Shown here in pieces: positions 42,916 to 53,026 of a stretch of DNA of 64,000 nt. Under the pieces are notes generated by a model, which did no database searches, was not told the origin of the DNA, and saw only the letters and a program-made list of their open reading frames with translations. Position 1 is the first letter of the stretch; every line of letters starts with the position of its first letter. The DNA comes from Bacteroidota bacterium (GTDB lineage Bacteria > Bacteroidota > Bacteroidia > Cytophagales > Cytophagaceae): contig JAEVZS010000008.1 in assembly GCA_023392125.1 (NCBI GenBank), positions 89,471 through 153,470 of the forward strand. Reading direction: 5' to 3'. Position numbers and translations under genes: made by a program.

Positions 42916-44241
42916 ATGAATACTGTATTTTTTAATAAAGCAGCGCTGAGAAGCTGCCCCGTTATACTGTTCGTAAGTGTTCTCTGTGCTTGCAGCAACC
43001 AGAATATCAGGGAAAAAACTGCCGGAAAAAAGGTGGCTTTTACTCCGGTTACGGTCAGCGAAAAGCTCGAAGACGGTTACTGGATCGAAGCTGCAGACTT
43101 CGACAACGACGGTGATACCGATCTGATCGGCTATGGTTTAACGATGGGCAAGATCACTTTTTACGAAAATCCCGGTAAGGACCAGCTAGCCAAAGGTAAT
43201 ACGCTCTGGAAAAAACGAGTCATAAAGAATCTGAAAGATCCGGTAGGAATGGATCATACCGATGTCGACGGCGACGGACTGACGGATATTATCATATGCA
43301 AAGATTACGGAAAGACACAGAAAACCTGTCTCCGGGACGGTGGCAAAATCATCTGGCTCAGAAATCCGGGCAATGATACAGCAGAATGGCAGGATTATTA
43401 TATAGGTCAGACCCTGGCTATGCACCGCCTGCGTACCGGCCGGTTTACCCAAAACGAGAATCTGGAGCTGCTGGCATTGCCTGTGGTGGGAGACTCGGGC
43501 GATGTGCATACCATTATTCCCATCTATTTTTATGAAAAGCCATCCTCCGTGCTTGATAGTGAGCGCTGGACCAGAACACTCATAGACAGCTCGTTTTTTG
43601 AGGTGATCCATGACGCCTATATCGTTAAAAATCCGGAGCTCAGTGACTATGATGTGGCTCTTATTGCCAGCCAGCAGGGAGTTTCCTGGCTCTATTATGG
43701 CAGGGACGGACAATGGCATATTGATAACATTGCTCAGGGAGAGACTTCCAGAGCGGATTATGAGCATACCGAAGACTGGTTTACCGGTACCAATACCGCA
43801 GATATCGGTACACTCGGACCGGATAAAGGTACGTATATTGCTGCATTGGAACCCTTTCATGGTGGCACTGTAAGTGTATATCATACGAATCAATCCGGCA
43901 CATGGGAGCGCTCCGTCCTGCACAAATATGGGAAGATTGACAGTCTTGGCTTCGGAGTCGGGCACTTCCTGATCACAGAAGATATGGACAATGACGGCAC
44001 AGACGAGTTTCTGGTAGCTTTTCCCGAGCCGCCCAAAGGCGTACTGTATGTAAAACCCGTAGATCCGCAAAATAATGTGTACGATACCGTTCGGGTGTCG
44101 AATGCCTCCGCAGCACGCATCGCCATCGCAGATTTCAACAACGACGGCAAAAAGGATTTTGCCACCATCGGATACAATGTCCCCGGCTATTATGAAGACG
44201 AAGACCCGAGAGTCATGATTTTTCTCAATGACATGGACTAA
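42916..44241 (+). CDS. FG-GAP beta-propeller lipoprotein resembling the aldos-2-ulose dehydratase propeller
   Basis: A 441-residue protein with a lipoprotein signal ending LCAC-SN (Cys26). The mature part is a propeller with FG-GAP/VCBS-type blades: EAADFDNDGDTDLIGYGL, HTDVDGDGLTDIIIC, TEDMDNDGTDEFLVAF and IADFNNDGKKDFATIGY, whose DxDxDG loops bind calcium. Fungal aldos-2-ulose dehydratase, which dehydrates glucosone made by pyranose oxidase, is built on a seven-bladed propeller with similar DGYWIEAADFDNDG, VGMD and MHRL stretches as I recall it. Co-location with a pyranose-oxidase-like gene makes that activity a reasonable hypothesis, but fungal cupin and lectin parts are absent here. A perfect terminator follows. 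Confidence 0.7.
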   Translation: MNTVFFNKAALRSCPVILFVSVLCACSNQNIREKTAGKKVAFTPVTVSEKLEDGYWIEAADFDNDGDTDLIGYGLTMGKITFYENPGKDQLAKGNTLWKKRVIKNLKDPVGMDHTDVDGDGLTDIIICKDYGKTQKTCLRDGGKIIWLRNPGNDTAEWQDYYIGQTLAMHRLRTGRFTQNENLELLALPVVGDSGDVHTIIPIYFYEKPSSVLDSERWTRTLIDSSFFEVIHDAYIVKNPELSDYDVALIASQQGVSWLYYGRDGQWHIDNIAQGETSRADYEHTEDWFTGTNTADIGTLGPDKGTYIAALEPFHGGTVSVYHTNQSGTWERSVLHKYGKIDSLGFGVGHFLITEDMDNDGTDEFLVAFPEPPKGVLYVKPVDPQNNVYDTVRVSNASAARIAIADFNNDGKKDFATIGYNVPGYYEDEDPRVMIFLNDMD

Positions 44242-44274
44242 GAAAGTAAACAGGTGTACTTTCATAGCAGGCAG

Positions 44275-44302
44275 AAGCCGGTTCGCAGGAACCGGCTTTT
44301 TT
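44275..44302 (+). terminator. Strong intrinsic terminator
   Basis: AAGCCGGTTC and GAACCGGCTT form a perfect 10-bp stem with a 4-nt GCAG loop followed by TTTT. It ends the glucosidase/propeller operon. Confidence 0.92.
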
Positions 44303-44505
44303 GTTGAATAGGGAGCATGATTTTTTTAATGACAAAGTTGTTTTTGAAGGTTAATTTTGTGCTGTTTTTTAATAATCGGTTTACTGTTTTTTTACTTGTT
44401 TATAAGTAGCTTCTATGTGGTATTTTATTGCCCAATAAAGTTTCTATATACCTCGATTGTATGCTGAAGACATTTTTTTAGTATGAAAAATGGTAGTTCA
44501 TTTCT

Positions 44506-44513
44506 TACCTTTG
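44506..44513 (+). promoter_or_regulatory. -7 promoter box before the small secreted protein
   Basis: TACCTTTG matches TAnnTTTG and lies 26 bp before the ATG at 44540. Because it falls downstream of the in-frame ATG at 44483, it favours 44540 as the real start. Confidence 0.4.
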
Positions 44514-44539
44514 GCTACAGGTTATTAATAAAATATTTT

Positions 44540-44977
44540 ATGAAAGTATTGACCGGGCTTATTCTCTGTATGGGCTGCTCATTTTCACTTCTGGCTCAGG
44601 AAGCTCAAAAAATTACGCATGTCAGTTACTCGTTTGCACCCTTTAGTCTGGTCTATGACGAGCTGACAAAGGATTCTCTTCTGATGACAGTAGAGCTGTC
44701 CCTGACTGACCTGAACGGATTGAGGGGGGTGGCTATAAAGCTGGGTACAGATTCACTGCCGGAAGCATATCAGTCAGAATACCTTAAAGTTATTATCCGT
44801 GACGGGCAAAAGTATCTGCAGGGCTCAGGTGGTTTATACGCTGTTGACAATGGAAAAATTGTCTATAGAAAAACCATAGACCGGAGCAAATGCAATGGCA
44901 CATCGGCTTCCCTTCGTGTAGATGAGCATCTCTTAAGAGGCAGCATACAGCGCAGACAGTTTAGCTACCAGTTCTGA
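44540..44977 (+). CDS. Small secreted protein of unknown function
   Basis: A 145-residue protein counted from MKVLTGLILCMGCSFSLLAQ, a clean signal peptide; an upstream in-frame ATG at 44483 would only add 19 residues in front of it. The mature part is rich in beta-strand-like sequence (DSLLMTVELSLTDLNGLRGV, YLKVIIRDGQKYL) and I recognise no family. The beta-rich pattern with a strand ending FSYQF would fit a small immunoglobulin-like exported domain. It is isolated by a terminator on its left and about 540 bp on its right, so it is probably expressed alone. Confidence 0.6.
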   Translation: MKVLTGLILCMGCSFSLLAQEAQKITHVSYSFAPFSLVYDELTKDSLLMTVELSLTDLNGLRGVAIKLGTDSLPEAYQSEYLKVIIRDGQKYLQGSGGLYAVDNGKIVYRKTIDRSKCNGTSASLRVDEHLLRGSIQRRQFSYQF

Positions 44978-45517
44978 AACTGGTATTTTTTGCAGTGCTT
45001 TATTTCAGGCAACAAGATAGTGTAATCCGTTCTGACAGGAACAAGCCGGCTTTCATTGGCTGGCTTGCTTTATGCCTGCCAGTTTGGGGCATAGTATTAT
45101 CGTGTAAAAGAATATACTTCGCTGATTATTAATTGCTTTTTGTTGAAATAAAGCCCCTTTTTCAGACGCTTCATTTTCAGCGGGTGACATGTATTTATAT
45201 GAGAAGCCTCTGGCTTTTGGTAGAAAAGCATACTCACTTTTGTTTTATCCTTTTTCAAAGAAATTATTTCAATAAAGTTGTATTCGTTCGATCATATTAC
45301 AGATAATTATTGTGTATTATTTATTGAAAAATCACGTTCATTTTTAAGAGATTTGTTTTTTTTAATTAATTACTTTTTAAATACTTTACCTGTTTTAAGA
45401 TAAAGTATTTGTGTTTTTTTGGATGTTTAATTACGTGATTTTTCTGTAAGGTGAATTTATTTTTGATGTACAATTTAAGTTTTTAATAGAAATTAGCCTT
45501 TCATAATAACTCCGTCA
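44978..45517 (+). other. A/T-rich intergenic region before the RHS operon
   Basis: No gene is supported. A hairpin at 45042-45067 (CAAGCC ... GGCTTG with a G-U extension) may end the small secreted protein transcript. The last 250 bp are very A/T-rich and should contain the operon promoter, but no exact TAnnTTTG box was identified. Confidence 0.5.
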
Positions 45518-46051
45518 ATGAAAAGGTCCGTTTTTTTGTCTCTTGCTGTGTCAGTCATTGCTTCTCTGACGCTGATAGCCTGTTATCATATTTTCTTTAC
45601 AAAAAAGATGGGTTATGTAAAAACCGGAGAGCTGCTGGAAAAATACGAAGGGATGAAAAACGCCAATGTGCAGTTTATGGAAGAAATCCGGATTGTACAA
45701 TCCAATGTAGATACACTTCGCTCCAGACTGGATCTTCTGAAAAGCCGGGAAAATATGATTTCCGATAGCGAAAAGAAGCAATGGGCCATGGAAGTCGGTT
45801 CCAGAGAAAACGAATTGGAGCAATATAGCCACTCTGCCGACGAACAGCTGAAAAATCGTCAGGTCCAGCTGACAGAAAAGGTTATCTCCGAAATTAATAA
45901 AGCGATTCAGGACTATGGAAAGGCAAATAACTATGCCTTTGTATTCGGGACCACTGCCAATGGCAATCTGATCTATGCGGAAGAAGGAGATGATCTGACA
46001 GAGATTATTCTTGAAAAACTGAATGCTGAATTTTCCGGAAGCGATGAATAG
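45518..46051 (+). CDS. OmpH/Skp-family periplasmic chaperone-like protein
   Basis: A 177-residue protein with an N-terminal membrane or signal helix (LAVSVIASLTLIACYHIFF), then KKMGYVKTGELLEKYEGMK, the typical OmpH/Skp start in which YV..xxLLxxY precedes a long charged helix. Residues 55-130 form a predicted coiled coil, and the end KANNYAFVFGTTANGNLIYA matches the closing beta segment of the family. Skp-like proteins form trimeric jellyfish chaperones that hold unfolded outer-membrane or exported proteins in the periplasm. Here it is the first gene of the operon with giant RHS-like proteins, so it may be a dedicated chaperone for them (inference). It overlaps the next gene by 8 bp. Confidence 0.85.
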   Translation: MKRSVFLSLAVSVIASLTLIACYHIFFTKKMGYVKTGELLEKYEGMKNANVQFMEEIRIVQSNVDTLRSRLDLLKSRENMISDSEKKQWAMEVGSRENELEQYSHSADEQLKNRQVQLTEKVISEINKAIQDYGKANNYAFVFGTTANGNLIYAEEGDDLTEIILEKLNAEFSGSDE

Positions 46052-46661
46052 GCTGTTTTTTTTATGGATATGCTGCAGCCTCTGTATGCTGACCGGATGC
46101 AGCCGGCAGCTGGATGTGCCGGAGTATATTGGCTTTGTGCAGGACAACGGACTTTTTAATAAATCAAAACAGATCGGACAATTTGTTCTCAAGACCACCT
46201 GGTATCCTGCCGATTATCTGGCGCTGAGTGAATTGAAAAATACTCCGCCGGACCAGCTTACAGGAGAAATGGTCAGCAATCAGTCTGCGATGTTTGAGGA
46301 TGCTGTTTATATACGATTCACGATCTCCAGAGAAGATGGAGAAAATGTAATGAAATACGGTGTTACCACCCGCGAGATGTATGTAAGCAGGCAGATGTAT
46401 ATGGAAAATCATATGAACGATCATCTGACGATGCTTTGTGGCCGGAAAGAGTATCGTCCGTTGCTTGTTACATTACAGCGTTCCTATGGGATGTCTCCGG
46501 ATGTGATTTTTATGGTTGTTTTTCCGAGACCTCAGCCGGAAAAAGGAGCCGGCAACAGACTTATTATTACATATAGCGATCCCTATTATGGTCTTGGCGC
46601 TACCAGCTTTGAGTATGATGCTACAGACCTTATTGAATATAAAAGCCGGTTAAGAATTTAA
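46044..46661 (+). CDS. Putative lipoprotein of the RHS operon
   Basis: A 205-residue protein. The start at 46044 (MNRLFFLWICCSLCMLTGC) is chosen over 46023 because it places a canonical LTGC lipobox right after the hydrophobic stretch and gives an 8-bp overlap (ATGAATAG) with the chaperone gene. The mature part has no recognised domain; it is mixed alpha/beta and ends only 2 bp before the large RHS-like gene. It is probably a lipid-anchored accessory protein in export or surface display of the operon products. Confidence 0.75.
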   Translation: MNRLFFLWICCSLCMLTGCSRQLDVPEYIGFVQDNGLFNKSKQIGQFVLKTTWYPADYLALSELKNTPPDQLTGEMVSNQSAMFEDAVYIRFTISREDGENVMKYGVTTREMYVSRQMYMENHMNDHLTMLCGRKEYRPLLVTLQRSYGMSPDVIFMVVFPRPQPEKGAGNRLIITYSDPYYGLGATSFEYDATDLIEYKSRLRI

Positions 46662-46663
46662 TT

Positions 46664-49600
46664 ATGAGAAGACGTATTTTTCTGAAAGCGATTGCGGTAT
46701 TTCTAGCTTTTACAATAGTATTTCAGACCGTATATCCTACGGTGGCTTATGCGGTCACATCCGGGCCGACCATGCCGGATGTATACGGGCATCAGCCGGC
46801 AGATGCCACGGACAATGTCAGTCTGCTGACCGGAGATTTCAACTATACCATCCCTGTTACCTCCATTCCGGAGTATCCCATGGCTGTCGGGTATTCATCC
46901 AATGCCGGTATGAACCATCCGGCCGGTATGTTCGGCTTCGGGATCAACGGCTTTACCGGAGCAGTCTCCCGAAATCTGCAAGGCTTGCCGGATGATATCA
47001 ACGGGGCTACAAAACGATTCAATTACAAAAATCAGAAAAACTGGAAAGCCTCTGTAGAAGGCATTCTGTCGATCGGTATGGGTTTGCCGATACCTACAGA
47101 GGCTATTAGCGGAAGTATATCCGGCAATATCTCCTTATTGGTCGGATACGACAACTATAAAGGCGTTTTTGGTGCTCTGGGAATGGGGATAGGACTGAAT
47201 ATAGCAGAGAATGCGACAGGCTTATTAAGCGGCGGATTGAATCTTGGTCTGAGTTCGCATAGTCTGGATGGAGTATCATCTGGCATGGGTTTCCGTCTTA
47301 TCGCCTATAGCTATCAGGTTTCCGGTACCGATATATCGAATATGCAGGGGAAGGCAGTATGGTTTTCACAGATCAAGGGCATTGGTGAGTCAGCAGAAGC
47401 TGTAGTAGATAATTTCTGGAATCTGGGCATTACTGATTTCAGCTCCCAGAGCAATATCCTGATCGGTGCCATGTCGCCTCTGGCCAATGTGACTCCGACC
47501 TTAAACTCATTTTCGGCAGCCACGCCTGCTATTCCGATTCCCGGCACTCCGCTGAAAGTCAAAGGAGCCTTCAGCATTCTGGATATTGGCAATCAGAATA
47601 TCCCCAAAAAAGGTTACGGTTTTCTTTATATCAATAATTACAACAGTTCTGACAGAGAGCATCTGGCTGATCTGGGTATCGAAGGGGAGGCGCCTTATGA
47701 TCACCGGACAAGAACCAGTCCGGTATATATGCAGAGAGACTTTTTTACGATCAATGCGCAGGGAATGGGCGGAAGCATGCAATTTGTGCATCCTGAGCAC
47801 GGAATGGTTTCGCGTAATTACAACCGTGTCCAGTTCAGAGACCTCAGCTTTACCGGATTAGGTACCGAACGTAAGGAGATAGAGCCCTGGCATAATGTAA
47901 CCAGGTCGGTGCGAAACAGTAATCTGGATATCATGGATCTGTTGAAAAAAGGAGAGAAGGAAGGAGACAGAGATTTTGACAAAACCATCTTCAAGGAAAA
48001 AGAATTACATTCCTTACGCACCGATGAAAATCTGTACAATGCTCAGCCAATATTAAGAATGCGCGGAGATCTGGCCGGAGAGTTTAATCTGGCTTCGGCA
48101 GGTACCGCCGACCTTGAGCCCAATGTATATGAGCTGAAGCATATGTCGGGGACGGGAGGAGACTCTAAGATAAAATTTATGCGGGAGGAAAAGGATATGC
48201 CGCTGTATTTTCCGGATGCCCCGTCGCAGACCCGTTCCAAATATAGCTCAGCCGGTACTGTCCAGCGGGGCAATGATATTAAGTATTATACGGTCAGTCA
48301 GATTGTAAGCAATTATGGCGGTGTAAAGGAAATCGACCCTTCCGCTACAGGAGGGAATCATACCCAGAGGAACAATTTTGCCGCCTCTTTTCTCAGTCAT
48401 TATACCTATCAGCGCTCTTCTTCTCTGACCAGGAAGGATATCGATCAGTTTTCGTCGGGTAATACGAAGCTGTTTAACCTTGTAAAGCATCTTGAAAATC
48501 TGAAAAATCAGAACAGCAGTGTAAATGACGCGATCGCGGATATCAGAGTCCGGAATCCGAATGGCGTGCAGTATATCTACAACCTGCCGGTGTTTAATAA
48601 ATCCACAAAGAGCCTTAGTCTGCAGGGGCAGGGTATCAACCCTCCGCAAAACGATGGCTCTTCGGATTATGCGTCACTTAAGGAGCGGGGCAATCCAAAG
48701 CAGCGAAACCGCCAGGAGGTGACCGATGAGTTTTATTATCCCTATGCCTGGTTGCTTACAGCGATTTTGGGTGCTGACTATGTGGACTTTGACGATATAC
48801 CCGGGCCCAGTGACGGCGATCTCGGGTACTGGGTCAGGATCCGGTATGTAAAAGCAGCGGACAACTATCGCTGGCGTATTCCCTACTACGGTCTGGAGCA
48901 TGCTCCCGGAGCCTTGCACAACCATCAGGATGATGCCTATTATGCGGTAGGCGGAGAAAAGGAAATTTACTATGTATCGGAGATTGAGTCCTCGCAATAT
49001 ACTGCCCGGTATTCCTACACCCAGCGTATCGATGGTATTGATGCCGGAGGCAGTGGCTGGCAGAATGGCAGCGCGGTCAATTCCGTAACACATGCACCGG
49101 CAGTACCGGCTGATCCTACAGGAAACAACCCTCAGTTTGCGGTCACCAAAATCGAGCTGTATAAAAAACATGCCGGGGGAGATCATTCAGCTTCTGTGGA
49201 TATTGCAACAGAGCGCTGGGGCAAATTGCTGAGAGCTACATATTTTAAGTACGATTACAGTGTCTGTCCGAAGACACCCAACAATATCACGAATTATGCC
49301 GGACTGGGTGTGCAGGTACGCAATCTTCCTTATCACGCTGATTATACCCCGGAAAATACCAACCCGGCCGGAACAGGCAAGCTGACACTGCGCAAAGTGC
49401 AGCATGCTTCGTACGAAAGCGGCGCGGAGGTGTTTTTACCTTCCTATCAGCTGCAGTACTATTTTGATGAGCATGGTGCTGAATACAATCCGGAGTACAA
49501 CAACAAGCAGATCGACGAATGGGGCAACTATAAGAAGAGCGCGATGGATCAGCCGGGCAGTGTACCCTATTATAATGCCTATACCGAAACATCCAAAAGT

Positions 49601-52600
49601 CATGCGGATGCAAACTCCCGTGCTTTCAAGCTGTCAAAGATTCAGCTGCCGGGCGGAGGAGAGATGCAGGTAGAATTTGAGTCCGGCAGTTACCGGCATG
49701 TTCAGGACAAAAGACCATTTTCCATGCGGCGCCTGCACAGGGATATTACCCTGCATTCGGACAAGACCCTGAGCGTAAAAATTGATATAACCGATCTGAA
49801 TGATCTGGGACGCACGCTCAGCGATAATATTACCAATACTTCGCAGTTCGTCATGCATGGAGAGCTGGCTTTCTATGAAAGCAATACTACACAGAATCCG
49901 AGGACGGAAAAAGAACTGTACATAGCACGTGACAGCTGCCGCATTGTAAGCTTTGGCGCTGTTACTACCGAAGGTGGAAGGGCATATCAGGAAGTAAGGA
50001 TCAGGCATACTTCGGATGCGGGACAGTCACCCTTTGTGGCTCCTTTCAAAAAATATCTGTATTCCCCGGACTGTGCCAAGATGAAAATGCTGAAGGAGAA
50101 TTTTACCGTCACCAATTGCAACTTTAGCGAAGCGCTGGAAAAATATCAGAGTCTCGAAAAGGATGATCCCGTAGATGCGGCCCGTAAGATTATCGCCAAT
50201 GTGCGAAACTATTTTATCAGTGAATCCGGTTTCCAGTCCCGCTTTGAAAACTGTTATGGTAATCCGGTCGACCGTGTTTATCCGCAGTATTCCTATATGA
50301 GAATTCCTGTATGGGATGCCAAGTATACAGGAAGCAGAGTAGCATCGCTTTCCTTTGCCGACAACTTCCGGTATGCAACAGCCTCTTCAGGCACAGGTAC
50401 TACAGAGCGTGATAATGTGTATACAACGGTATATCGCTACGACACCCATGGCAACGGAACCGGTCTCTCCGAAGGAGTGGCTTCCGTAGAAATGCTTGGA
50501 GGCTACTCCTCCGCTATAGACATCGGCTCCACCCGCGGCGCCGGCTTTATGCCTTCTCCTTCCGTGGTATATGCCAAAACTACAGTGGGACTTGGGTATC
50601 AGCAATTGACGGGAAACCCCGGAGATCATATTTCCAGAAGCAAAGGCAGTACGGAATACAGCTTCTATACGGCAAAAGATCCGGAATTGCTTTTCCGCAA
50701 GAATTTCAGAACTGCCCAGAAGATTACAGAACCGGGCAATCCGCACGGCCGCTTTAGCATGTTCGGTATTATGTCTTATTTAATTATCAAGTTTAAGATT
50801 CTGGGTAAGAAATTTAAGATCAGGTTACCATTGCCTTTACCTCTGATTTTACGCTGGACACGGGAGGATCGCTATCATATGCAGTCTTATGCGTTTACCG
50901 ACAACTATGACATGATCGGGCGTCCGAAGACCATCCGCAATCTGAATCATAAAGGTGAGCAGGTGAGCTCGACTACCTATTCCTATCTTGGAGCCGGTCA
51001 GCCGGTCAAAACGTATAATGGTCATCAGGCGACACCGTTTACAAACGGAGAAGCCCAGAAGATGATCTATCCGGGCAGAACAGATCAGACCTGGTCCGAA
51101 GCCTACTACAGCAAGGAGACAGCCATTCAGCTGGTTGCGCCCTTGTTGTTCATGAGCGCCAGAACAAACCGGCATTTCGGGTTTACCAATATGAAGTATA
51201 CCTACCTGCCGCCATTGATGACCGGCATCACTACCACATCATTTGACGGCAAGGTCGCACGCTCTGAATTTACCGGTTTTGATTACTACACAGGACAGCC
51301 GGTAGAAACAAAATCCTATGATGGTTCCGGCCGGATGATTATCAGCAGAGCCATGCCGGCGTATTGGGTCAATCCGGAAATGGGAGTTTCCTCGCTTCAG
51401 GAGGGACGATTGAATATGCTTACTCCGGCAGCCGCGACCTATACCTATCTCAATGAGGTATCGGACAGTAAGCTGCTTTCCGCCGAAGTCACACAATGGA
51501 ATAAAGCCGGTTGGAGCTTCAAAGACAATGACCAGAGAATAAAAGGAAGAGCCTATCCGTCAGCGAATACATTTTCCTATGCCTATGAGTCACCCGATCC
51601 GGATATGCTCAATGCCATCTATCAGACCAACGGCAAAAGCCGGTCAGATCTGTCTGGCGGAGAGGCTTCCAGGATTACAGATACCTATATCAAAAGCGCT
51701 TCGAAGCTTTATGTTCCCTACCGGAACTATGTGCTGAAGCAGGAGCTCAATCCGGATGGCACATTCAATAATGTGGCGTTCAATTTTGCTTCCTCTACGC
51801 AGAATACAGCATGGCAGAAGGTTTCGGAAGTCACGAAAATCGATCACAGAGGACAGCCTGTGGAAAACAGGGACATACTGGATAAATATGCGGCTTCCAT
51901 GGTGGGATATAACGGAGCTTTTCCTTTGTTTTCGGTTGCCAACTCCACCCTGAATGCTGCTACATATTCCGGTGCGGAAAATGTCCGGCTTGTCGATGGT
52001 ATCAGGCGACTGGATGATCAGCGCATACTGCTGCAGGATGCTCAGATCGTCAGGGCCTGTCGGGGAGCAAGCTTTGTAACAAGAACGCTGGATCCTTCCG
52101 ACTTTATCTCGTCACCGGCGCGTGTTCTCGATATTTGTGTTCCGGCCAATGCCACACCAGACAGGGCCTTTGCCAGAATAAATATCACCTATGCGCATAA
52201 TACGGCGCTGAAACGTGCGCTTTTTATCTCGCTTGATGAAGGAAAGGCTGTGCGCATTCACTCAGACTTCGGCGAAACGTTCAATGGCTTCATAGTCCTT
52301 CCGGGACTGCCGGCCGCGGGATGCAACAGTTTCAGACTGGCTTTCGATCCCGCTATATTCCAGTCGTTTGCTGTGGATGATTATTTCACGCAGCTGGGAG
52401 TTTCCGTTACCTCATCCATGGCGACCATCGCCGATTGCCCTGCAGCATCCAAAGATTATCACCTGCCTGACGAAGTCTGCAACAGCGAAGCGCATACCGG
52501 GCAGTATGCCTTTATGCTGGAAGCAGGAAAAGCAGGAACCCGTTTCAATCTGGATATAAGTACACTGCCTGTTTCCGAAAGATCCCGGAAAATGAAGTTC

Positions 52601-53026
52601 CTGGCCTGGATACATCAGGCGGGAGCCGATAATATGACCCTCGTCATCGCGAAAAACGGAACCGTGCTTCGCAAAGCGTACGGAGCAGAGCCTTATGCCA
52701 TAGCGGGAGCCTGGAGGCTTGTACGTGTGGAAATAGATCCGTTGGAGTACGGACCTTCTGATATATTGGGCTTTTACCTGCAAAACGAAGGGCTTGGCTC
52801 CGTCTATTACGATGATATACGGGTACAGCCCTACCATAGCGCGATGCAGGCCAGCGTGTATGACCATTTTACCGGCAAGCTGACTGCCTCGCTCAACGAA
52901 GACAATTTCGCGACCTGGTATCAGTATGACGAAAAGGGGCGCGTATCTGTAGTAAGAACCGAAATAGCGGGTATGGGAGACAGGACGATCAAGCGCTATC
53001 TGTACAACGAGCAAAAGAAAGACTAA
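46664..53026 (+). CDS. Large secreted RHS-like protein (2120 aa)
   Basis: The protein begins with an export signal (MRRRIFLKAIAVFLAFTIVF, cleavage near YAVTS) and the RHS-type opening VSLLTGDFNYTIPVTSIPEY followed by MNHPAGMFGFGINGFTGAVSR, as in SpvB/TcdB- and RHS-related shells. The middle contains many Tyr-Asp rich strands typical of RHS-like beta-cocoon proteins. Residues about 1830-2050 look like a carbohydrate-binding jelly roll (LVRVEIDPL, VYYDDIRVQPY). The end carries a YD repeat (ATWYQYDEKGRVSVVR) and stops at NEQKKD without a toxin domain or T9SS signal. It is the first of two giant genes here and may form a shell or partner for the second. Its stop overlaps the next start (TAATG). 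Confidence 0.75.
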   Translation: MRRRIFLKAIAVFLAFTIVFQTVYPTVAYAVTSGPTMPDVYGHQPADATDNVSLLTGDFNYTIPVTSIPEYPMAVGYSSNAGMNHPAGMFGFGINGFTGAVSRNLQGLPDDINGATKRFNYKNQKNWKASVEGILSIGMGLPIPTEAISGSISGNISLLVGYDNYKGVFGALGMGIGLNIAENATGLLSGGLNLGLSSHSLDGVSSGMGFRLIAYSYQVSGTDISNMQGKAVWFSQIKGIGESAEAVVDNFWNLGITDFSSQSNILIGAMSPLANVTPTLNSFSAATPAIPIPGTPLKVKGAFSILDIGNQNIPKKGYGFLYINNYNSSDREHLADLGIEGEAPYDHRTRTSPVYMQRDFFTINAQGMGGSMQFVHPEHGMVSRNYNRVQFRDLSFTGLGTERKEIEPWHNVTRSVRNSNLDIMDLLKKGEKEGDRDFDKTIFKEKELHSLRTDENLYNAQPILRMRGDLAGEFNLASAGTADLEPNVYELKHMSGTGGDSKIKFMREEKDMPLYFPDAPSQTRSKYSSAGTVQRGNDIKYYTVSQIVSNYGGVKEIDPSATGGNHTQRNNFAASFLSHYTYQRSSSLTRKDIDQFSSGNTKLFNLVKHLENLKNQNSSVNDAIADIRVRNPNGVQYIYNLPVFNKSTKSLSLQGQGINPPQNDGSSDYASLKERGNPKQRNRQEVTDEFYYPYAWLLTAILGADYVDFDDIPGPSDGDLGYWVRIRYVKAADNYRWRIPYYGLEHAPGALHNHQDDAYYAVGGEKEIYYVSEIESSQYTARYSYTQRIDGIDAGGSGWQNGSAVNSVTHAPAVPADPTGNNPQFAVTKIELYKKHAGGDHSASVDIATERWGKLLRATYFKYDYSVCPKTPNNITNYAGLGVQVRNLPYHADYTPENTNPAGTGKLTLRKVQHASYESGAEVFLPSYQLQYYFDEHGAEYNPEYNNKQIDEWGNYKKSAMDQPGSVPYYNAYTETSKSHADANSRAFKLSKIQLPGGGEMQVEFESGSYRHVQDKRPFSMRRLHRDITLHSDKTLSVKIDITDLNDLGRTLSDNITNTSQFVMHGELAFYESNTTQNPRTEKELYIARDSCRIVSFGAVTTEGGRAYQEVRIRHTSDAGQSPFVAPFKKYLYSPDCAKMKMLKENFTVTNCNFSEALEKYQSLEKDDPVDAARKIIANVRNYFISESGFQSRFENCYGNPVDRVYPQYSYMRIPVWDAKYTGSRVASLSFADNFRYATASSGTGTTERDNVYTTVYRYDTHGNGTGLSEGVASVEMLGGYSSAIDIGSTRGAGFMPSPSVVYAKTTVGLGYQQLTGNPGDHISRSKGSTEYSFYTAKDPELLFRKNFRTAQKITEPGNPHGRFSMFGIMSYLIIKFKILGKKFKIRLPLPLPLILRWTREDRYHMQSYAFTDNYDMIGRPKTIRNLNHKGEQVSSTTYSYLGAGQPVKTYNGHQATPFTNGEAQKMIYPGRTDQTWSEAYYSKETAIQLVAPLLFMSARTNRHFGFTNMKYTYLPPLMTGITTTSFDGKVARSEFTGFDYYTGQPVETKSYDGSGRMIISRAMPAYWVNPEMGVSSLQEGRLNMLTPAAATYTYLNEVSDSKLLSAEVTQWNKAGWSFKDNDQRIKGRAYPSANTFSYAYESPDPDMLNAIYQTNGKSRSDLSGGEASRITDTYIKSASKLYVPYRNYVLKQELNPDGTFNNVAFNFASSTQNTAWQKVSEVTKIDHRGQPVENRDILDKYAASMVGYNGAFPLFSVANSTLNAATYSGAENVRLVDGIRRLDDQRILLQDAQIVRACRGASFVTRTLDPSDFISSPARVLDICVPANATPDRAFARINITYAHNTALKRALFISLDEGKAVRIHSDFGETFNGFIVLPGLPAAGCNSFRLAFDPAIFQSFAVDDYFTQLGVSVTSSMATIADCPAASKDYHLPDEVCNSEAHTGQYAFMLEAGKAGTRFNLDISTLPVSERSRKMKFLAWIHQAGADNMTLVIAKNGTVLRKAYGAEPYAIAGAWRLVRVEIDPLEYGPSDILGFYLQNEGLGSVYYDDIRVQPYHSAMQASVYDHFTGKLTASLNEDNFATWYQYDEKGRVSVVRTEIAGMGDRTIKRYLYNEQKKD

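Noticed and set aside
41162..44265. Long minus-strand frames opposite the glucosidase and propeller genes
   Set aside because: Antisense shadows of clearly recognisable plus-strand genes.
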